A DNA stretch of 64,000 nucleotides from Styela clava (Eukaryota > Chordata > Ascidiacea > Stolidobranchia > Styelidae). Positions 60,201 to 64,000 of this stretch are shown piece by piece (position 1 is the stretch's first letter; each line of letters opens with the position of its first letter). The stretch is taken from the NCBI RefSeq assembly GCF_964204865.1, contig NC_135253.1, forward strand, positions 20,124,001 to 20,188,000, given 5' to 3'. Below the pieces are notes generated by a model. The model did no database searches, was not told the origin of the DNA, and saw nothing but the letters and a program-made list of their open reading frames with translations. A program made the translations under genes and the position numbers.

Positions 60201-62932
60201 GTTGAGCAACGTTCATCCCTCGGCCTGCGTGTGGACTCAAAACAGATATTTAGGTAAATTGACACAACGGCAGTTCTCTTCGGGCCTAATTTATATAAAC
60301 TCATTGCAAAAGTGGTCCTTTATTGAAAGGTATCAAAACATTTTTCATGGGGAGTCGTAACTTGAACTTATTTTGTGAAGTTCGTCACAATACCAAGAAG
60401 TTTGAGAACCACTGACTTCACATATCATGGTATAAATTTTTTTAGGTAATTGGATCCAGGTTATTCAATGAAACACATACTCCAACATCATCTTCAAGTC
60501 GAATCGAGAAATTAAAAAGAGAAAAGAAAACAAAAAGCGCAAAACATATTGAACAACTTGACGGATCATACAGGGAAACTCGAGATGAAGAAGGTAGTTC
60601 ATGATTTTGGCTCTTTACGAAGCATAAGATAAGCCGAAACTCATTCGAATAGCGTCATGGCCTTTCAGACAATCTATCAAAAATACTGTTTTGTGTGTTG
60701 TAATTTTTTTGTACCCTGAGTATGTTCAAAAGCATCTCTATCTATTAATAATTATCTAATAAAAAAACTTTGACTGGTACTATAGCAGGTTCTAATCCGG
60801 GTAAAACTTGCACAATTGTTCATTCACACCTTTCCCCACTCTACAGCCCTACAGAATTCTTTTCCTTATTTCAGCTATTCCTTTCTATATTTGATAAAAA
60901 CAGTGAATGAGAATTTCATTCTAAGACATGTTTTGGCACGATTAAACTAGACGACAATATTGTGCTTTCTACAGTATTGAAATAATCTATGTGCCTTCAC
61001 AAATTTCTCAACTTGAGTGCTTGTAACATTTCAATTTTCGACTATATTTAACATGTCCCAACCGTTGAATATACCATTTTTTTTGCAGCTGTTCAACCAG
61101 AAAGATCTGAAACACCCATAAATTCTGGCACTCTCAGTCATAGTCATTCAAGCATATCAGGCAGCAGCCAACAAAGCAAATCTGAACTTGGGAATTCTGA
61201 ACCTATTAACAAAGATAAAACAGAACAATCTTATGCCTCATTCGTCACCGATGATAAAGATGTGGAGGATTCAAGTTCGAAAGAATCAGAGACTGGACTG
61301 GAGGAAGAGAATCAAGATGAATTTGACCCAGGAAGGATGTTCGAACAATTACTAAAAGGTAACGGGACAACTAGTTTTAAGGATGTAGTAACAAATTCCT
61401 GTATATTTCACTCGCATTTTCCTATTTTCAATATAATGTCTTCAAAAATAGTGGCTGGTATTATTTAAATAAAGCGAATTTATAACTCAATCACAATGTA
61501 ATAAAATAGGTAGACTATTGCAGACTGATAATATTCTAACCTCTTGAACTGACATGTGCAAGCTACGGGCCAAATCCGGCCCGCCTGATGCTGCCACAAC
61601 CAAACTAAAACCAAATTTAGATGCTTATTGTTTTCCACTTTTGCTTTTTTACCACTATGAATATTGTTCATGAAATCTAACTTTTTAAGTCACACTTAAT
61701 GGCCCGTCACTCTATGTGGGCAAACTTTTTGGCCCAGGTCAAAAAAACGTGCCCGTCTATGCTCTTGAACATAATATGTTCTTATGTGACAGTGCAGGAA
61801 ACTTGTTTGGAACAAAAGGATTCTCCCCAATTTGTAACTTTTTTCTAGATCTTTCTAATGATCCTGGTGATTTTAAAGATGATCCTGTACTGATGACATT
61901 GCGTAATCAACGTGATCAATTCATGCAAGAATTTAGGTTCGTTGCTTTTCTTAACATTTTTGTATTTGGAGTGGGACAAAGGCAGTTAGTTTCCACTAAG
62001 ACCAAGATTGAATAACTCACATAGTATTTACCACTATTTAATATTAAGAAAATTAAATACCTCTTTTCTCTATATCCGTGCCCGGGGGCCAAAATTAGAC
62101 AACGAATGGATATTTGCTGCCAGGAGAGGAGAGTGCCCGCAAGGGGCGAATATCGGTACTTATAATGAAAATACCAGTAAAGTTGAATTGTTATGAATAT
62201 ATATACATGCTTAAACTGTGTTAATGACATAACAATTGGCGGTATCTAAAACGCAAAAAGGTGGAAATATACTCAATTCGGTCGACTATATTAAATCGTT
62301 TTGTGGGACACTGCACTATATATTATTGATTCTGGGTTTTTGCACTGATGTGAGAAGCAATCATTTTTTGAAGGGCCCTCTTACTCAATTCATTACACTT
62401 TGAGTGATAGCGGCCAAGAGAACTTAGGTCTTTAGCACTGAAATAGATAATTACAATACTCTCAACTAACAACTACTAATTACCCTTTTTCTTTTTATTT
62501 CCTCTCGAAAAATAACACTGGGGCCTCATGTTGGGGGATGTCTTCTATTTTCATTCATCAAAAACAAAGTTACAAAGTTTTCAAATATACAAAATGTAAA
62601 AAACGATTTCATTTTACTTATAAATAACACATTCTTTAACAAGTAAGCAATACCAACTAGGCCTTTTTTTTAAGAGGAGGGATAATATTGAAATCATGTT
62701 TAAAATTCAGACTATGTCTCTTATTTTTTAATTTTCGGGGAAACACGGTATGTCCGATATTGCTTTCCCCATAGGGATCCACATGAGAACTAAAATAGCC
62801 TATCATCTCACAGTTATATTGTTAATGCAGCAGAGGCTGTTAAATCATTTGCTTCTTTATTTTAATTCCAGGAATATTGAAGCAGAAATAGAAAGGACGG
62901 CACGCCAAGAAAGTGGTCAGAACAAAAATTAA
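48252..62932 (+). CDS. PROSER3: PROSER3-like protein, 16 coding exons
   Basis: Exons: 48252-48280, 48668-48754, 49344-49576, 50313-50502, 51589-51824, 52341-52494, 52948-53156, 54060-54191, 54605-55024, 55781-55920, 57617-57729, 58586-58658, 60446-60593, 61089-61358, 61849-61936, 62872-62932. All introns are GT-AG, phases agree at every junction, and the total is 2583 nt (860 aa plus stop). The protein is Ser/Pro-rich and largely disordered. Conserved blocks point to PROSER3: the N-terminus (NPFQLPPLPQSHYIPS), MRLNRFRYGDPKPPSER (180-196), NSRLEKLLQER, and DILFQWRLKRKLEYARD (401-417). A basic patch RIEKLKREKKTKSAK (about 691-705), an acidic stretch and DDPVLMTLRNQRDQFMQEF (822-840) follow. A His/Cys-rich stretch lies in exon 9. 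PROSER3 is poorly characterised; a centrosomal or ciliary role is suspected for the family and is not shown here. Intron 10 starts in a MITE target duplication. No AATAAA is obvious after the stop. Confidence 0.82.
49864..50099. mobile_element. 236-bp MITE with long inverted repeats, intron 3
   Basis: Nearly palindromic: about 75-bp inverted repeats from GGGGCTCCCGGAGTATGCG to CGCATACTTCGGGAGCACC, with TTAGGGTTAGGCC inside. Perfect 8-bp duplication GATATTTC (49856-49863 and 50100-50107). Nearly identical to 57918-58153. Confidence 0.92.
52632..52860. mobile_element. Older copy of the 236-bp MITE, intron 6
   Basis: GGGCGCTCCCATAGTATGTG start, TTAGGGTTAGGC and its complement inside, and CACATACTAC near the end. 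Diverged ends, no clear duplication. Confidence 0.8.
53290..53512. repeat. Diverged relative of the 236-bp MITE family, intron 7
   Basis: Shares CACTTGGCTA, CTCGTAATAGAACTAAAAT, GGCCT...CCCTAACC and TACTACTGGAGTACC with the family. Left boundary uncertain; similar to 63,675-63,875. Confidence 0.6.
55526..55739. mobile_element. hAT-type MITE, intron 9
   Basis: 214 bp; ends CAGTGACTCTCAACC and GGTTGGGAACCGCTG, with GCCCC motifs inside. Flanks ATGTAAAT / ATATGAAT. It stops 41 bp before exon 10. Confidence 0.8.
55928..57027. mobile_element. MITE of the 236-bp family at the exon 10 splice donor
   Basis: Starts GGTACTCCC and ends GGGAGCGCC with the family's inverted repeats, and has a perfect 8-bp duplication GGTAATTG (55920-55927 and 57028-57035). 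The left duplication is the donor: exon 10 ends CGG and the intron begins GTAATTG. It is enlarged to 1100 bp by a nested element at 56100-56957. Confidence 0.9.
56100..56957. mobile_element. hAT-like element nested in the MITE, intron 10
   Basis: 858 bp; ends CAGGGTGGTCCGAGG and TTTGGACCACCCTG, with GCGGGCC / GGCCCGCGGGCC inside. Flanks GCCTAACC / GCCTACCT. No coding capacity seen. Confidence 0.85.
57918..58153. mobile_element. 236-bp MITE, intron 11
   Basis: Perfect 8-bp duplication TGCAGTTC (57910-57917 and 58154-58161). Differs from 49864-50099 at only a few positions, so a recent burst is likely. Confidence 0.92.
58800..58990. repeat. Possible dispersed repeat, intron 12
   Basis: GATCTCGATCGGTAAG, then TCTGTCTGTTAGACATACGC and an AATATCTCACGAAAGC stretch, differing in composition from the intron around it. 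Looks like an interspersed repeat, but no ends were found. Confidence 0.35.
59118..59457. mobile_element. hAT-type MITE, intron 12
   Basis: 340 bp; ends CAGGGGTGTGCTACAGGC and GTTGCACACCCCTG. Flanks GTTCAGGA / GTTTAGGA, an 8-bp duplication with one mismatch. Confidence 0.88.
59536..59851. mobile_element. hAT-type MITE, intron 12
   Basis: 316 bp; ends CAGGCCTGCACGAC and TTGTGCAGGCCTG, with GGGCCGC and GCGGCCCGCGGGCC inside. Perfect 8-bp duplication ATCCACAT (59528-59535 and 59852-59859). Confidence 0.93.
59872..60414. mobile_element. hAT-type element, intron 12
   Basis: 543 bp; ends CAGTGGTTCTCAAAGT and AGTTTGAGAACCACTG match as inverted repeats. No target duplication is visible (AATTAGAG versus ACTTCACA). 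It stops 31 bp before exon 13. Confidence 0.78.
61540..61745. repeat. Possible decayed hAT-like repeat, intron 14
   Basis: GGGCCAAATCCGGCCCGCC at the left and GGCCCGTCAC...TTTGGCCCAGG at the right resemble the inner parts of the region's hAT MITEs, but the ends are too diverged to define. Confidence 0.35.
62070..62275. repeat. Repeat related to 63174-63406, intron 15
   Basis: Shares GCCAGGAGAGG, GAATTGTTATGAATATA, a GACATAACAATTG block and AAAACGCAAAA with the MITE at 63174. Ends less clear. Confidence 0.6.
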
Positions 62933-63173
62933 TTCATCAGTTTGGTATCATTACCTCAAGAAAATGTTCACTGTTGGCATTAATATATTATACATAATAG
63001 TATACAAGACTTGTTTTGGATTTCAAAAAAATGTAAATTCAACTAATTTGTATGTTTTTTGAAAAATTTTAAAGCTTCTTTCAACTGTGACTCATCATTT
63101 TTTCTCATAAATAGCTGTTGCATAAAACCAAATAATACTTTTGCTCTTCTTTAAATACGGTTAGACTCAACTG

Positions 63174-63406
63174 CCGTGGTTTCCAAAATTTGCAGGCCAG
63201 GAGAGGCGAGCGCCCACAAGAGCCAGTGCGTATAGTTAAGATGCTTGTTTAATTGAATTGTTACGAATATACACACGCTTAAATTGGTATTATGACATAA
63301 CAATTGACGGCATATAAAACGCAAAAGAAAGAAAAAAACTATTTCACCCAAGTTTGGCTGGCCATTAAATGGGTACCGCCCACGAGCTGCAGTTTGGGAA
63401 CCACTG
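63174..63406. mobile_element. hAT-type MITE downstream of the PROSER3-like gene
   Basis: About 233 bp; ends CCGTGGTTTCCAAAAT and AGTTTGGGAACCACTG form an imperfect inverted repeat. Flanks resemble GACTCAAC / GACTAAAG with a small offset. Confidence 0.68.
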
Positions 63407-63674
63407 GACTAAAGATTGATAGATTGTATAATAGTAATATTATCTTTCATCCAAATTTAGGCTTTCAAATGTATTCTCTTCAAAATCTGTATCAAGTAGG
63501 AATGTTCATTTGAGTAGATGTTTTAAATATTTTGACATGAGTTGGTTGCCTTTTTATCAACAAATATTTGTGTGAAGTCACAAAAATTCACTCAGAGGTT
63601 GCAAGCAAGTACTGCACCTCAAGCTTGAAATGTATATTATTAGATTCTTAGATTGTAATATTCAACAGCACACA

Positions 63675-63875
63675 TCCCTTACTTGGCGCTCCAGAAGTGT
63701 GTGTAATAATATGGAGGTAACTAATTTTTTCGCCTACTTCAAAATAAGTTGTGTAAAGAGACTGAAAACCTATGGGTAGGGGTATAAACACTTGGCTAGA
63801 ACTAAAACAAGGAAAATCTGAATAAAATTATGGCCTAACCCTATCCTGGTACACGTACCACGGGTGTACCCTTTA
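63675..63875. repeat. Diverged relative of the 236-bp MITE family
   Basis: GGCGCTCCAGAAGTGTGTG start, then CACTTGGCTAGAACTAAAAC, TTATGGCCTAACCCTA and TACCACGGGTGTACCC. Same variant as at 53,290. Confidence 0.6.
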
Positions 63876-64000
63876 CTCTATGTTCCATTCAGAAAAACTT
63901 TCATTATCTGTCACTGTACTCCAGCTAACAAAGTAAAGCTTCAAGCACAAGAAGATTGCAGAAAACTTGATAAATTCTACTTTATCTACTTTTTCTTACT

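Overview
The window is eukaryotic, AT-rich and densely filled with transposable elements. The gene content is metazoan: a U4 snRNA with animal-type structure, an intronless cornichon gene and a 16-exon PROSER3-like gene. Compact genes, many small hAT-type MITEs and a short TATA-driven first exon would suit an invertebrate deuterostome such as an ascidian, but nothing in the sequence proves the taxon.

Positions 1 to about 43,350 are a head-to-tail tandem array of U4 spliceosomal snRNA genes, all on the + strand, with a usual period of 610-625 bp. The array continues past the left edge. I count 48 U4 units, plus one terminal remnant and three detached 3' fragments. A unit holds a PSE-like element at about -59 (TCACCACAAGTAATAG), a U4 body of about 141 nt (stem II, 5' stem-loop with k-turn, stem I, central hairpin, Sm site, 3' stem-loop), a 3'-box-like A-rich motif and a spacer of one of two main classes (A or B) or a hybrid. 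Shared deletion and fusion junctions in distant units show unequal exchange or conversion.

The main discovery candidate is at 15,499-20,686: a near full-length APE-type non-LTR retrotransposon of the L1/Tx1 type. It has ORF1 with an RRM-like region and two CCHC knuckles, and ORF2 with endonuclease, reverse transcriptase and a CCHC motif. It lies inside a U4 gene, flanked by a 14-bp duplication of U4 nt 28-41. Two further A-tailed insertions (28,476 and about 29,144) sit at the same U4 position in other units, so the lineage appears specific for the U4 gene.

The array's right half is invaded by other elements: a P-like/THAP DNA transposon with a nested hAT (21,057-24,863), a solo LTR (33,676-34,484), a hAT element holding a SINE that is itself split by another hAT (38,563-40,629), and an intact tRNA-derived SINE on the minus strand (40,936-41,289). 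U4 units decay towards the right boundary (41.5-43.4 kb).

The remainder (about 43.4-64 kb) is single-copy sequence: a cornichon (CNIH1-like) gene at 44,498-44,932, and a PROSER3-like gene whose 16 coding exons span 48,252-62,932 with consistent splice phases and encode 860 aa. Its introns hold several MITEs, one inserted exactly at the exon 10 splice donor.
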